In this document: piece after piece, positions 14,875-23,118 of the stretch
Layout of the letters: each line of letters opens with the position of its first letter
Position numbering within the stretch: position 1 is the first letter of the stretch
From: JAGLQA01 sp023135565
GTDB taxonomy: Bacteria > Acidobacteriota > Aminicenantia > UBA2199
NCBI GenBank assembly: GCA_030639305.1
Contig: DAOWCY010000045.1
Coordinates: forward strand, 1-39,342
DNA length: 39,342 nucleotides
Reading direction: 5' to 3'
Translations under genes and position numbers: made by a program
The notes under the pieces: model-generated
What the model was told of the DNA's origin: nothing
Databases searched by the model: none
The model's input: only the letters and a program-made list of their open reading frames with translations

Positions 14875-17058
14875 CTAATTCTTTATCATGTCGTTCAGGA
14901 TAGCCATGGCCTCAAACAGGTACATGTCCTTCTCGATGCGTTCAAACCAATCCTTCTGCCTGGCTTTTACCTCTTTTGCCATCCGTTCCGACAAATTCTT
15001 ATCCATTTCTTGAGCAGGAAGAACCTTGACGGGGAACGTTTTCTTCTCGAATTTATCTAATTTATCTGTTTCTTTTTGTCTCTCTGCTTGTTTTTTCATT
15101 ACTTTTTCCAATTGCAGGCTCTGCAGGGTGTCTTTGCGCATATCTTTTAACCTGCCGATATACTTTTTTAATAGGGCAAAACGGGGACTCTTATCTACCC
15201 GCTGCTTGCTTTTGGCTGCCAGCATTTCCCGGTTGGAAAGATCGCTGCTCCACTTTTTATAAGGGGCCGGGGCTACGGAATCCCAGGGCAAAGGATAATC
15301 ATAATATTTCTCGCCTAACTCTAAATAATCGAAACGGTCGGGCAAAACCACATCAGGAGTAACGCCCCGCAGTTGAATGGAGGTGCCGTCGATACGGTAA
15401 AATTTCTGGATGGTAATGGCTAAAGCCCCTAAAGGTTTGGAATCTTCTCTCCTTTTGACTATGTAGCGGTCCAGGTTCAACATTACCTGGACGGTTCCTT
15501 TACCGAAAGAACCGGCGCCGCCGACGATGACTGCCCGGTTATAGTCCTGCAGCGCTGCCGATAGTATCTCGGAAGCAGATGCGCTCAAGGTGTTAATCAA
15601 CACGATCAACGGCCCTTTGTAATTGACAGCGGGATCAGGATCATTGTAAATCCTGGGGTCGCCGTCCTTATCCTTGACCTGGACAACAGGTCCTTCCTGG
15701 AGAAACAGCCCGGACATGCGTATGGCATCCCGCAGCGCCCCACCGCTGTTATATCTTAAATCTAAAATAATTCCTTCTACTTTTTTGGCTTCCAGTTTTT
15801 CCAGTTCTTTTTTCACATCGTCAGTGGAATTGCGCCCATCCGACCGGGAGAAATCATTGTAAAACCTGGGCAAATAGATGTAACCGAAAGTTCTTTTTAG
15901 TTTTTCCTGGTACAAAACCGCCGATCTGGCAAAGGTATCTTCTATAATCACCACACCCCGCACAATGGGAATCACTTTAATTTGTCCATCGGGCCTCTTA
16001 ACCGTCAACTTAACTATTGTGTCTTTTTTGCCGCGGATCAACTTGACGGCATCCACTACCCGCATGCCCACTATATCCACAGGCTCTTCATCAGCCTGGC
16101 CCACTTTCAGGATCAGGTCGCCGGGCTGGAGTTTTTTCTGGCGCCAGGATGGACCGCCCACAATGATACGGGAGATGGTCACGTAACCGTCTTTTTCTCC
16201 CAACAGCGCGCCTATTCCCTCGAAGGTGCCGGACATCTCCATCTCGAAGTCCTCCTGCTCCTTGGGTGGAAAATAGAGTGTGTGGGGATCGTATACATTA
16301 ACCACGGCATTTAAATACCGGGACAGCGCATCATTTTTATTGGCTTGCAAGGTGCGGTTAAATATATTTTTGTAACTTTTTAAAACCGCTTCCCTGGCTT
16401 TTTTCTCTAATTCTTGTTTGCTTTGTTCTTTTTTTTCAACATTCTTGCCGGTTTCGTTTTTATTTTTCGTTCCCGTGGTTTTATCGTTTTCCTTTTTCTT
16501 TCCGGTTTTCTTATCGTCCAGCTCTTTCTTTTTCGCCCGCAGCAGGTTGACGTACCTTACCAGGGTCCGGTATTTAAGGGTTTTGCGCCACAATTCTTTC
16601 AGTTCCGTTAAGTTTGTACAATAATCTCTTTTGTCGGGGTCAAACTCGAAATTCTCATCTTTCGTGAAATCGAAGGGTTTAGCCAGTATGCCTTCATAGA
16701 AGCCCATCACCTGTTCGATGCGCTGTTGGAGAATCTGGGTAGTGATTTCCATCAGTTCCGTTTTGCCTTCATTAAATTCATCATCTATTTTATCTTTATA
16801 TTTTTGTAATCTCTCGATATCCGCTTTAAGCAGGTAACGTTTATTCACATCCTGGAGTTCCAGGTATTCTTTAAAGGCTTTTTGGGAAAACTCATCATCT
16901 ATCGCTTTACCGCTGTAATGGTAGCCCATCAAGCCCCGGTAAATGATGTGAGACAATAACGTTACCCTTTCGCTGCCGTTTATGGTAAAGAGGGTATTGG
17001 AAAGAAATATCGCCACTACAATAATTAAGCTTCCCAGGATAAATATCTTTTTTTTCAT
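14875..17058 (-). CDS. prc: Carboxy-terminal (tail-specific) protease, S41 family
   Basis: A 727-residue periplasmic protease of the Prc/Tsp type. An N-terminal membrane signal (residues 1-28) is followed by a helical domain, a PDZ domain (about 280-370, with GIGALLGEKDGYVTI and LQPGDLILKVG) and the S41 catalytic domain. The serine is S496 in SASASEI and the lysine K520 in GSFGKGTVQ, the expected Ser-Lys dyad spacing. The C-terminal helical domain is that of the long Tsp-type enzymes. A lysine-rich insertion lies near residues 180-215 (KKTGKKKENDKTTGTKNKN), apparently low-complexity. It degrades proteins by their C-terminal tail and trims cell-wall enzymes in known bacteria. It begins at an ATG with a GAGGA site and has a good promoter upstream. 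Confidence 0.92.
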   Translation of the reverse strand: MKKKIFILGSLIIVVAIFLSNTLFTINGSERVTLLSHIIYRGLMGYHYSGKAIDDEFSQKAFKEYLELQDVNKRYLLKADIERLQKYKDKIDDEFNEGKTELMEITTQILQQRIEQVMGFYEGILAKPFDFTKDENFEFDPDKRDYCTNLTELKELWRKTLKYRTLVRYVNLLRAKKKELDDKKTGKKKENDKTTGTKNKNETGKNVEKKEQSKQELEKKAREAVLKSYKNIFNRTLQANKNDALSRYLNAVVNVYDPHTLYFPPKEQEDFEMEMSGTFEGIGALLGEKDGYVTISRIIVGGPSWRQKKLQPGDLILKVGQADEEPVDIVGMRVVDAVKLIRGKKDTIVKLTVKRPDGQIKVIPIVRGVVIIEDTFARSAVLYQEKLKRTFGYIYLPRFYNDFSRSDGRNSTDDVKKELEKLEAKKVEGIILDLRYNSGGALRDAIRMSGLFLQEGPVVQVKDKDGDPRIYNDPDPAVNYKGPLIVLINTLSASASEILSAALQDYNRAVIVGGAGSFGKGTVQVMLNLDRYIVKRREDSKPLGALAITIQKFYRIDGTSIQLRGVTPDVVLPDRFDYLELGEKYYDYPLPWDSVAPAPYKKWSSDLSNREMLAAKSKQRVDKSPRFALLKKYIGRLKDMRKDTLQSLQLEKVMKKQAERQKETDKLDKFEKKTFPVKVLPAQEMDKNLSERMAKEVKARQKDWFERIEKDMYLFEAMAILNDMIKN

Positions 17059-17119
17059 TTTTTCCTCGTTTAACCATCTGCCGTGAATTTTGAGCTAACT
17101 TTTTTTCGATGGCTTCCCT

Positions 17120-17148
17120 ATTATACTACCTATCGAAGTAATATACAA
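17120..17148 (-). promoter_or_regulatory. Promoter of the Prc-type protease gene
   Basis: On the minus strand, TTGTAT (17143-17148) and TATAAT (17120-17125) are 17 bp apart. The leader to the ATG at 17058 is about 55 bases. Confidence 0.6.
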
Positions 17149-17214
17149 GAGGGAAAAAGCCCCGGCACCGGCATTCAGTTCCAGCAAAAACATACTCGAC
17201 GAACTGTGAAGGAC

Positions 17215-17343
17215 TTGCCTCCGGCAGCCCTGCCGGGGGCCAAACTTTTGAAAAAGTTTGAACAAAACTTTTGTTAATTGAGAATCAAAAGCGACTCCTG
17301 CCGCGCAACGGTTTATTGGCTGGGGGCGCCGTCCCCCGGAACC
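17215..17343 (-). repeat. B+A repeat, reverse orientation
   Basis: This is the reverse complement of the standard B core (GCCTCCGGCAGCCCTGCCGG, then CAAACTTTTGAAAAAGTTTG), followed by an A-type part with CCTGCCGCGCAACGG and GGGGGCGCCGTCCCCC. It occupies most of the gap between the divergently read protease and ATPase genes. Confidence 0.88.
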
Positions 17344-17362
17344 TGGATTCAAGCCCGGAATT

Positions 17363-17460
17363 TATACTTACTAAATATAGATTCTTAAGGAAATTATATT
17401 TACTAAGTATAGATTCTTAAGGAAACTATACTTGACAAATCAAAATTCTTAGGATACAAT
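17363..17460 (+). promoter_or_regulatory. Three tandem 32-bp repeats forming the promoter/operator of the DUF4143 ATPase gene
   Basis: Units start at 17363, 17395 and 17427 (TATACTTACTAAATATAG, TATATTTACTAAGTATAG, TATACTTGACAAATCAAA). Each then continues with ATTCTTAAGGA or, in the third, ATTCTTAGGA (17381, 17413, 17445): exactly 32 bp apart, about three helical turns. The third unit contains a near-perfect promoter: TTGACA (17432-17437), 17 bp, TACAAT (17455-17460). The ATG at 17467 follows after only six bases, so the mRNA should be leaderless or nearly so. The repeats could be binding sites for a cooperative regulator. Confidence 0.75.
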
Positions 17461-17466
17461 CTAAAT

Positions 17467-18705
17467 ATGCTATTTGAAAGAGTCATTTTAAAAGATATAG
17501 ACAGGTGGATTCGTAGAGAAGAAACCATTATCCTGACCGGCCCCCGGCAGAGCGGGAAAACCAGTCTACTAAAAATAATCGAAAAAAAACTGGCTGCAAA
17601 AGGAGAAAAGGTCGTTTTTTTAAACCTGGAAGACGAGGAAATCCTGCAATACCTTAACCGTGCCCCAGCCAACCTGTTAAAACTGGCTCCTGTGAAAGAG
17701 AATCAAAAAAATTACGTTTTACTCGATGAGATTCAATACTTAGATAATCCTACTAATTTCCTGAAACTTATCTACGACGATTACCGGGAACAGGTCAAAT
17801 TAATCGTATCCGGTTCCTCTGCTTTCTATATCGACCAGAAGTTCAAAGACTCCCTGGCCGGGAGAAAAAAAATCTTTTATATACTGCCTTTGAACTTCCC
17901 GGACTTTTTTATTTTTAAAGGAAAAGAGGAACTGATTCCTTTTGCGGAGGAAGCCTTATCTCTAAGCGTGTCTGAGCCGCCCGGGTTAAACATCCTTCAG
18001 CAGCGGGAACTGGATTCCCTGGTTGAAGAGTATTTACTTTTTGGCGGCTACCCGAAAATCGTACTGGAAAAGGACAGCGCCCTTAAAATCGAATTACTCC
18101 AGGAAATCTTAAATTCGTACATTAAGAAAGACGCTGTAGAAGCGGACATTCGTTCCCGGGACAAATTTTTCGCGCTGCTCAGGATACTGGCGTCCCAGGC
18201 CGGCAGCCTGCTGAACGAGAGTGAATTAGCCAACACGCTTGCTGTATCTACTACAGCCATTCGCAATTATCTTTACGTCATGCAGAAATCTTTCCATATC
18301 CGGCTGCTGCAGCCCTTTTATAAAAACCTGCGCAAAGAGATTACCAAAATGCCGAAAGTCTACTTATTCGATTCCGGCCTGCGCAACAAAATATTAAATA
18401 ACTTCGAGCCGCTGGATATGAGACCGGATAGAGGAGATGTTTTCGAGAATTTCATATTTAAAATACTGTTAGACCGTTATGGTTTCGACACCCTAAGATT
18501 CTGGCGCACACAGAGTAAAAATGAGGTTGATTTCATTTTGGTGAATGAGAAAAAAGCGGTAGAGGTGAAATATAATTCAGCCCGATTTAAGCCGAAAAAA
18601 TATGTTTCTTTTTTTTCAGATTACCCGGATTTTTCTTTTCATTTAGTTTATCACACAGGCGAAGCGGAGCCGGGGCAGGAGAACATATTCGCCCACAAGA
18701 TTTAG
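17467..18705 (+). CDS. AAA ATPase with DUF4143 PD-(D/E)XK-like C-terminal domain
   Basis: A 412-residue protein of the common AAA_14 plus DUF4143 architecture. Walker A is GPRQSGKTS (25-33), Walker B YVLLDEIQYL (83-92, D86, E87), and a sensor region VSGSSAF follows. A winged-helix-like middle part (NESELANTLAVSTTAIRNYL) precedes a C-terminal nuclease fold with FWRTQSKNEVDFIL (E353, D355) and AVEVKY (E366, K368), matching the D-ExK pattern. The cellular role of this family is poorly known; suggestions include defence, transport regulation and mobile-element control. It starts at the ATG at 17467 and has no ribosome-binding site because the promoter lies directly upstream. A similar gene follows. 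Confidence 0.85.
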   Translation: MLFERVILKDIDRWIRREETIILTGPRQSGKTSLLKIIEKKLAAKGEKVVFLNLEDEEILQYLNRAPANLLKLAPVKENQKNYVLLDEIQYLDNPTNFLKLIYDDYREQVKLIVSGSSAFYIDQKFKDSLAGRKKIFYILPLNFPDFFIFKGKEELIPFAEEALSLSVSEPPGLNILQQRELDSLVEEYLLFGGYPKIVLEKDSALKIELLQEILNSYIKKDAVEADIRSRDKFFALLRILASQAGSLLNESELANTLAVSTTAIRNYLYVMQKSFHIRLLQPFYKNLRKEITKMPKVYLFDSGLRNKILNNFEPLDMRPDRGDVFENFIFKILLDRYGFDTLRFWRTQSKNEVDFILVNEKKAVEVKYNSARFKPKKYVSFFSDYPDFSFHLVYHTGEAEPGQENIFAHKI

Positions 18706-18786
18706 CAAGCGGCGCAGCGGCTAATCGGCTGGGAACGCCGTTCCCCTCGATTATCAGCCCCTCATAGGGTGCCCGTGCCGCAGGGT
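18706..18786 (+). repeat. A-type repeat between two ATPase genes
   Basis: It contains GCGGCGCAGCGGC, the palindrome GGGAACGCCGTTCCC and a partial CTCATAGGGTGCCC unit. Its final bases run into the -35 box (TTGAAA at 18786) of the next gene, so the insertion may have contributed to that promoter. Confidence 0.7.
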
Positions 18787-18814
18787 TGAAAAATAAACCT
18801 GATTGTACTATACT
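18786..18814 (+). promoter_or_regulatory. Promoter of the second ATPase gene
   Basis: TTGAAA (18786-18791) and TATACT (18809-18814) are 17 bp apart. Six bases separate the -10 box from the ATG at 18821, again predicting a leaderless transcript. The geometry is the same as for the upstream ATPase gene. Confidence 0.7.
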
Positions 18815-18820
18815 GTCTTT

Positions 18821-20353
18821 ATGATAAAAAAAGCGAAACGGTATTTTAATACTTCCGGGCCCAATATCCCCGCGGAACACTATACCCTGAAAAGAGAATC
18901 CCTCATCCAACAGGGCATCGAATTGGTAAACGCAAAACGCTACTTCACTATCTGGGCGCCCCGCCAGACCGGGAAAAGCACCTATTTCCGGATGCTGGCG
19001 AAAGAACTAATAAAAAAAGACTTCAAGGTCACGCACATAAACCTGGAAAACTACAGCACTTCCCCTTTGTCGGCTCTTTTTAGTTACCTGTTTAGAAAAA
19101 TAAAAGAAGACTGGGGTGTCGAGTTGAACAGCGGCAATCTCGGGGATTTGCATAACGACATCGCTAAAATAAAAGACAGCCAATGTGTGCTTATTATCGA
19201 CGAAATCGAAGGATTAAATCCTGAACTTTTCGGTCAATTTCTTCATACGCTGAGGAATCTTTACCATTCCAGGGAAGAACACTGTTTAAAATCGGTCATC
19301 CTGGTGGGGGTCAGCAATATCGTGGGTGTGGTGCAGGACCATGCCAGCCCCTTTAATATCGCCGATAACCTGGAATGCCCCTACTTCACCGACGAAGAGA
19401 CTTTCGAGCTGCTGCACATGCACGAAGAAGAAACCGGCCAGTTATTTGCCGCGGAGGTGAAAGAAAAAACCTGTTACATCACCAGCAATCAACCGGGATT
19501 AGTAAACGGTTTTGCCTATCAATTAGTGAAACGGCACCCCGCAAAAGCCGAAATAGATTACGACGATTTCCTGGCCGTGGAAAATTGGTACATTACAGAA
19601 GCCATCGACAAAAATATTTCTAATATTATCAATAAAGCCAAACAGCATCGCGATTTCGTGGAAATGCTCCTATTCACGGGCAAAAAAATAAAATACAAAA
19701 TAAACGATGAAAAAATAAAATTTCTTCATTCACACGGCCTTATCAGGAAAGATAAAGAGGACTATGTGGAATTCTGGGTGCCTATTTACCGGAAAGCGGT
19801 ATACGACGCTTTTTATCCTTATTCAAACGGCGAAGGCGGGCGGTTTTTTCGTAATGTGGATTACAGGACTTTATTCGATGCCCGGGGCCGGGTGGATTTC
19901 GATAAATTAGTGAATAATTACAAAGATTATGTCAAGCGGCGCAGTTTTAAATATTTCCGTGAAAAAGACGAGGAAACCGGCAAGTATAAGAGTTTAAAAG
20001 AGGCGGCTTTAGCGTACAGTTTCGAGACTTATATCCAGGCTTTTCTCCAGGAAGTGGAGGGTAAGAGTTATTTAGAGCCGCATACCGGATTAGGCCGGTG
20101 TGATTTGCTGTTGTATGTTTCCGAGAAAGAATATGTGATCGAGTTCAAGGTGTATCATAGTTTATCGGCTTTTGAGAAAGGCAAAAAGCAGTTGGCATAT
20201 TATGTGAAAAGTTTGGGATTAGCGGAGGGTGTGTATTTGGTTTTTGTGCCCAACACGGTGAGTTTGCCTGCTGTGCGGGAGGAAGAGGAAAGCATCGACG
20301 GCATCGTTCTCAGGACATATATCGTGCTTTATGATGAAGAGAAGGATTTTTAA
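18821..20353 (+). CDS. AAA-like ATPase fused to a PD-(D/E)XK nuclease-fold domain
   Basis: A 510-residue protein. Walker A is APRQTGKST (46-54) within the conserved FTIWAPRQTGKST block; Walker B is CVLIIDEIEGL (D127, E128). The middle holds NxxGLVNGFAYQL and NIINKAKQH motifs shared with the gene at 34128. The C-terminal domain carries GRCDLLLYV (D428) and YVIEFKVY (E441, K443), the D-ExK signature of restriction-like nucleases. Its resemblance to the 34128 protein in order and motif spacing shows that the two are paralogues. The ATG at 18821 was chosen over an in-frame TTG at 18803, which lies inside the promoter. Such ATPase/nuclease proteins are often multicopy and of unresolved function. 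Confidence 0.85.
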   Translation: MIKKAKRYFNTSGPNIPAEHYTLKRESLIQQGIELVNAKRYFTIWAPRQTGKSTYFRMLAKELIKKDFKVTHINLENYSTSPLSALFSYLFRKIKEDWGVELNSGNLGDLHNDIAKIKDSQCVLIIDEIEGLNPELFGQFLHTLRNLYHSREEHCLKSVILVGVSNIVGVVQDHASPFNIADNLECPYFTDEETFELLHMHEEETGQLFAAEVKEKTCYITSNQPGLVNGFAYQLVKRHPAKAEIDYDDFLAVENWYITEAIDKNISNIINKAKQHRDFVEMLLFTGKKIKYKINDEKIKFLHSHGLIRKDKEDYVEFWVPIYRKAVYDAFYPYSNGEGGRFFRNVDYRTLFDARGRVDFDKLVNNYKDYVKRRSFKYFREKDEETGKYKSLKEAALAYSFETYIQAFLQEVEGKSYLEPHTGLGRCDLLLYVSEKEYVIEFKVYHSLSAFEKGKKQLAYYVKSLGLAEGVYLVFVPNTVSLPAVREEEESIDGIVLRTYIVLYDEEKDF

Positions 20354-20358
20354 GTAAA

Positions 20359-20423
20359 CAAAAGTTTTTTGGGGGTCCAGGGGGCGATTTTTCAAAAAAG
20401 CCCCCTGGTCGCCGAAGGCAAGA
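20359..20423 (+). repeat. C module
   Basis: CAAAAGTTTTTTGGGGGTCC, then a nine-base-pair stem: CCAGGGGGC (20377-20385) with GCCCCCTGG (20400-20408) around GATTTTTCAAAAAA, ending GTCGCCGAAGGCAAG. It is the cleanest C copy in the window and lies between the ATPase stop and the DUF433 gene. Confidence 0.9.
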
Positions 20424-20449
20424 AAAAGTAATTTAAGATAAAGGCAATT

Positions 20450-20773
20450 ATGGAAAACAAAGAGTTATTAGAACGTATCGGCATAAACCCCAAAGTCATG
20501 GTGGGAAAACCGGTTATAAAAGGAACGCGGTTAACAGTGCAGTATATATTAAAACTCCTGGCTGACGGTTTTTCTTTCGCTGATATAAAGAAAGAGTACG
20601 ACGGTATTACTGATGAAGATATAACCGCCTGTCTTTTAGCTAAAAAAAACACCTATGAAGAAAAACTCAGAATCTTGAAGTCTATCAAAAAGGGCGGAGA
20701 AGAAATTTTGCAAGACAGGATTGAGAACCACCTGAACGAGGACTTATCAGACTTTATCCATGAACTTGATTAA
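20450..20773 (+). CDS. DUF433 domain protein, probable orphan antitoxin
   Basis: A 107-residue protein whose first 75 residues are a DUF433 domain: INPKVMVGKPVIKGTRLTVQYIL, LADGFSFADIKKEYDGITDEDITACL. DUF433 proteins contain a small winged-helix DNA-binding fold and are usually the antitoxin partner of a DUF5615 PIN-like toxin encoded just downstream. Here the next 350 bases contain no such gene on either strand. The C-terminal tail (about 76-107) is charged and could once have bound a toxin. It begins at an ATG with a weak AAAGG site. It may be a solitary regulator or the survivor of a degraded module. Confidence 0.8.
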   Translation: MENKELLERIGINPKVMVGKPVIKGTRLTVQYILKLLADGFSFADIKKEYDGITDEDITACLLAKKNTYEEKLRILKSIKKGGEEILQDRIENHLNEDLSDFIHELD

Positions 20774-21124
20774 AAAAAATATTCAAATCAACCGGGACAT
20801 TTATTTTTCACAAGGGAAACGGCCTTCCAAAACAGGAAAATATAATTAATAATTGAGAGGAATATATTTTTAAAGCGCAATAAACATTTTTGCGCTCCAG
20901 GGCCTGTGCTCGATATTTTTTTTCTCCTCACCTCGAAGGTACCCCAAATGTCGTATTTTTTAAATACATTTAAATTTTTCGACATTCATGCCTCCGGCGG
21001 CCCTGCCGGGGGCCAAACTTTTAAAAAAAGTTTGATCAAAACTTTTCATGAGCGGTACGTTTTTCTAACTTAAAAGACGTCTTTCATTGGCTGCCAACAC
21101 CCCTTATAGTGCTCCCCCACCGGG
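20774..21124. other. Intergenic region without a recognised gene; contains a reverse B repeat
   Basis: About 215 AT-rich bases follow the DUF433 gene with no convincing coding frame and no PIN toxin. From 20990 to 21123 there is a reverse-oriented B core (GCCTCCGGCGGCCCTGCCGG, then CAAACTTTTAAAAAAAGTTTG) and a diverged A-type tail (TTGGCTGCCAACACCCCTTATAG). Confidence 0.7.
20990..21123 (-). repeat. B+A repeat, reverse orientation
   Basis: The reverse complement reads as the standard B hairpin followed by GGCCCCCGGCAGGGCCGCCG. The A portion is degenerate. It ends at the stop codon of the transporter gene read from the other strand. Confidence 0.8.
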
Positions 21125-22036
21125 TTAATGTTTTTGTAGGATTTTGTTGACCGAGTAAATAATCAAAAAAATAGCGGCTGCCTGCCCGGGGGCAAGCGAT
21201 TGCCCGAAAACTACATAAGTAGAAAGAGCGGGATAAACGATCTGGCCGGTATACTGCACCGGGCCGATAACGATCATGTCGCCGCTCTTATTAGCAAACT
21301 GCAAAGCCACTACCGAAAGAAGCGCAAAGAAAATATATAAATAAAGATAAACAGATCCGAAAAAACGACCCACCTGGAACCCATAAGTAAGCACCAACAT
21401 CTTTAAAAACACTACCAACAAACCCGCCGATAATCCAGATACAACCGCATAAACTACGGTCTTTAGTTTTTTACTACCGGCACGGGAAAATGTGCCCGCG
21501 AAACCGGCTTCTTCTTTTTCTTCGTGGTTTGAGCTTTCCCGGTGGTCTGAGGACGCAGAGTCTTTACCTTCTGATCGCTTAAAGAGCAGTAGCGGCAAAA
21601 ATAAAAAAGGTATTATAGATAATATTATAAGCCCGGTAAAAGAGACCGAAGAGAGCAGGTTCCCACCCGCGGTTTCCTGCTCGAAAAAATTGAGCACAAA
21701 TATCCCCAACACGATCAAAAAAGTAAACAAATAGTCGGTTTTATAAATTTTCTCTTTCAGCAGCCAGGAAGAGAAAAAAATCAACACGATAATACCCCAT
21801 CCGGCAGAGGCGGAAACGATGTGGGGCGGTAAGGTTTTCAAGGCAATGGCATTGGGTATGCCGTTCAAATTCATAATCAAAAAACCGGAAACCCAGGTTC
21901 CCAAATAAGAATAAAACCGGCGCTCTTTTTTGCCTTTCCAGCCCAGGCAGGGCACCCCTTTTTTCATTAGTACTATGCCCACGGAGAGGAGCGTATAGGC
22001 AGTCAAAGCCATAAAGATTGCAAATAGTTTTCCCAT
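21125..22036 (-). CDS. DMT/EamA-like transporter
   Basis: A 303-residue integral membrane protein with about nine or ten hydrophobic segments in two halves. A charged cytoplasmic loop in the middle (about 160-190, rich in Ser, Glu and Lys) separates them. The features fit the drug/metabolite transporter superfamily, near EamA or NIPA-like magnesium permease proteins: an N-terminal LTAYTLLSVGIVLMKKG, small-residue-rich helices (IVSASAGWGIIVLIFFSSWLLKEKIY) and a C-terminal QYTGQIVYPALSTYVVFGQSL. The substrate cannot be inferred. The ATG at 22036 lies about 20 bases downstream of a promoter with consensus -10. It stands alone between repeats. Confidence 0.75.
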   Translation of the reverse strand: MGKLFAIFMALTAYTLLSVGIVLMKKGVPCLGWKGKKERRFYSYLGTWVSGFLIMNLNGIPNAIALKTLPPHIVSASAGWGIIVLIFFSSWLLKEKIYKTDYLFTFLIVLGIFVLNFFEQETAGGNLLSSVSFTGLIILSIIPFLFLPLLLFKRSEGKDSASSDHRESSNHEEKEEAGFAGTFSRAGSKKLKTVVYAVVSGLSAGLLVVFLKMLVLTYGFQVGRFFGSVYLYLYIFFALLSVVALQFANKSGDMIVIGPVQYTGQIVYPALSTYVVFGQSLAPGQAAAIFLIIYSVNKILQKH

Positions 22037-22062
22037 GATTCAATATCCAAATTTCAGCATTT

Positions 22063-22091
22063 ATTATACACGTTAAATTTTTTAGGTGCAA
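22063..22091 (-). promoter_or_regulatory. Promoter of the DMT-type transporter gene
   Basis: Minus-strand TTGCAC (22086-22091) and TATAAT (22063-22068) are separated by 17 bp. The expected leader is about 20 bases. Confidence 0.7.
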
Positions 22092-22145
22092 GGAAAAAAT
22101 TGGCTTGGGCCCTAAAATGCTTGCAGGGCAGTGCTTTTGATTCTC

Positions 22146-22211
22146 AATTATCAAAAGTTTTGTTCAAACTTTTTTAAAAGTTTGGCCCCCGGCAGGGCCG
22201 CCGGAGGCAAG
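22146..22211 (+). repeat. B module, forward
   Basis: TTATCAAAAGTTTTGTTCAA, then the hairpin CAAACTTTTTTAAAAGTTTG and the GC stem GGCAGGGCCGCCGGAGGCAAG. This is a nearly consensus B core. Confidence 0.9.
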
Positions 22212-22294
22212 GTCTGTGTGAATGTGGAAATCTGTGGGCCTCGGCATACCACCCCCATTGAATCGTTGTTGGGGGCCTCGGCATACCGAACCTT

Positions 22295-22386
22295 CGAAAA
22301 AGTTTGATCAAAACTTCTTATGACTTAGAATCAAAAACGCTCCCTGCCGCGAAGCGGCTTATAGGCTGCCCGCGCCGCGGGCTTGC
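22295..22386 (-). repeat. Partial B plus A module, reverse orientation
   Basis: AAAGTTTGATCAAAACTTCT is the reverse half of a B hairpin. It is followed by the A unit with GCCGCGAAGCGGC and CCCGCGCCGCGGG joined by TTATAGGCTG. Together with the forward copy at 22146 it makes a split, head-to-head pair. Confidence 0.8.
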
Positions 22387-22518
22387 AAAAAGTTCTTATT
22401 TCTATGCTCTCGATATGGGAATCCCGTCCGATGCGCTGCGCAATTCGGCCGCCAAAGACCTTTACTTTGCACCAAAAGTGAGAAAAAGGGAATAAAATTC
22501 CGTTAGGAATTATGCAGC

Positions 22519-23118
22519 TCAGTCAACTATTCTTTCTTTACCTGGGGAGTCGTCAGTTGGTTCTTGCCTTGTTTTTTTGATGCCTTTTCTAATTGCCGTT
22601 GAATCGATTTTTTCATACTTGACGAATTCATACCCGGTAATACTTTCAATTACATGTTTTATTCCAAATCTTAAAGTCCATAGTGTAAAAAGAAGAAATC
22701 CAATAAGTATCGTATAACCCAATGCTCCCAATGTAGATTGCCATACCCCTTTCCAGAATCCAGGTGATTTAAGTTCGCGTATTTCTTCTATTGTATTCGT
22801 AAAATCCTGTTTTATTTGATCAAGTTTCCTATTATAATCCTCTTTTATTTCTTCAACTTCATGGCCATATAAATCAGCCATAAAATCTGCTATCTTCTTC
22901 TCTGCTAAATTCGAATACCCATTAATCGATTCATTAAGGCAACTGCTGTCGTGGAAATTTCCCAGGTCATCTTCACTGGGAGATTGACCGCCGTTCTTAC
23001 TCTTAAAATTCTCGATATAAGATATTTTATGCTTTTTATATATTGCGTAGGCTACCATACCCACAAAATCATTTTCATCCTTTAATATTTCGTTATAGAT
23101 CCGGTTATATTGTCTCAT
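22519..23118 (-). CDS. Membrane-anchored coiled-coil protein of unknown function
   Basis: A 199-residue protein. Residues 1-80 form a soluble domain with ENDFVGMVAYAIYKKHKI and an aromatic/charged segment. A coiled-coil-like helix (about 85-116, EVEEIKEDYNRKLDQIKQDF) leads to one membrane segment or hairpin (about 124-152), then a basic tail. I have the impression of small accessory-region proteins with the FVGMVAY.IYKK.KI motif but cannot name a family. It overlaps the upstream 62-residue gene by one base (TAATG), so the pair forms an operon with its own promoter. This two-gene unit, isolated and AT-rich relative to its neighbours, looks like an acquired accessory module. Confidence 0.65.
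   Translation of the reverse strand: MRQYNRIYNEILKDENDFVGMVAYAIYKKHKISYIENFKSKNGGQSPSEDDLGNFHDSSCLNESINGYSNLAEKKIADFMADLYGHEVEEIKEDYNRKLDQIKQDFTNTIEEIRELKSPGFWKGVWQSTLGALGYTILIGFLLFTLWTLRFGIKHVIESITGYEFVKYEKIDSTAIRKGIKKTRQEPTDDSPGKERIVD

Larger units (their letters stand above)
22037..22518. other. Intergenic region with a promoter and two opposed repeats
   Basis: It holds the transporter promoter (22063-22091), a forward B repeat (22146-22211), a duplicated GGCCTCGGCATACC (22238-22251 and 22274-22287) and a reverse B fragment joined to an A module (22295-22386). The bases from 22387 to 22495 are open in one frame (YFYALDMGIPSDALRNSAAK and on), which may be a decayed gene end, but nothing supports expression. 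Confidence 0.65.

Noticed and set aside
22304..22495. 63-residue frame across a repeat
   Set aside because: Its first half is translated repeat. The second half looks protein-like but lacks a start of its own, so it is at most a gene remnant.
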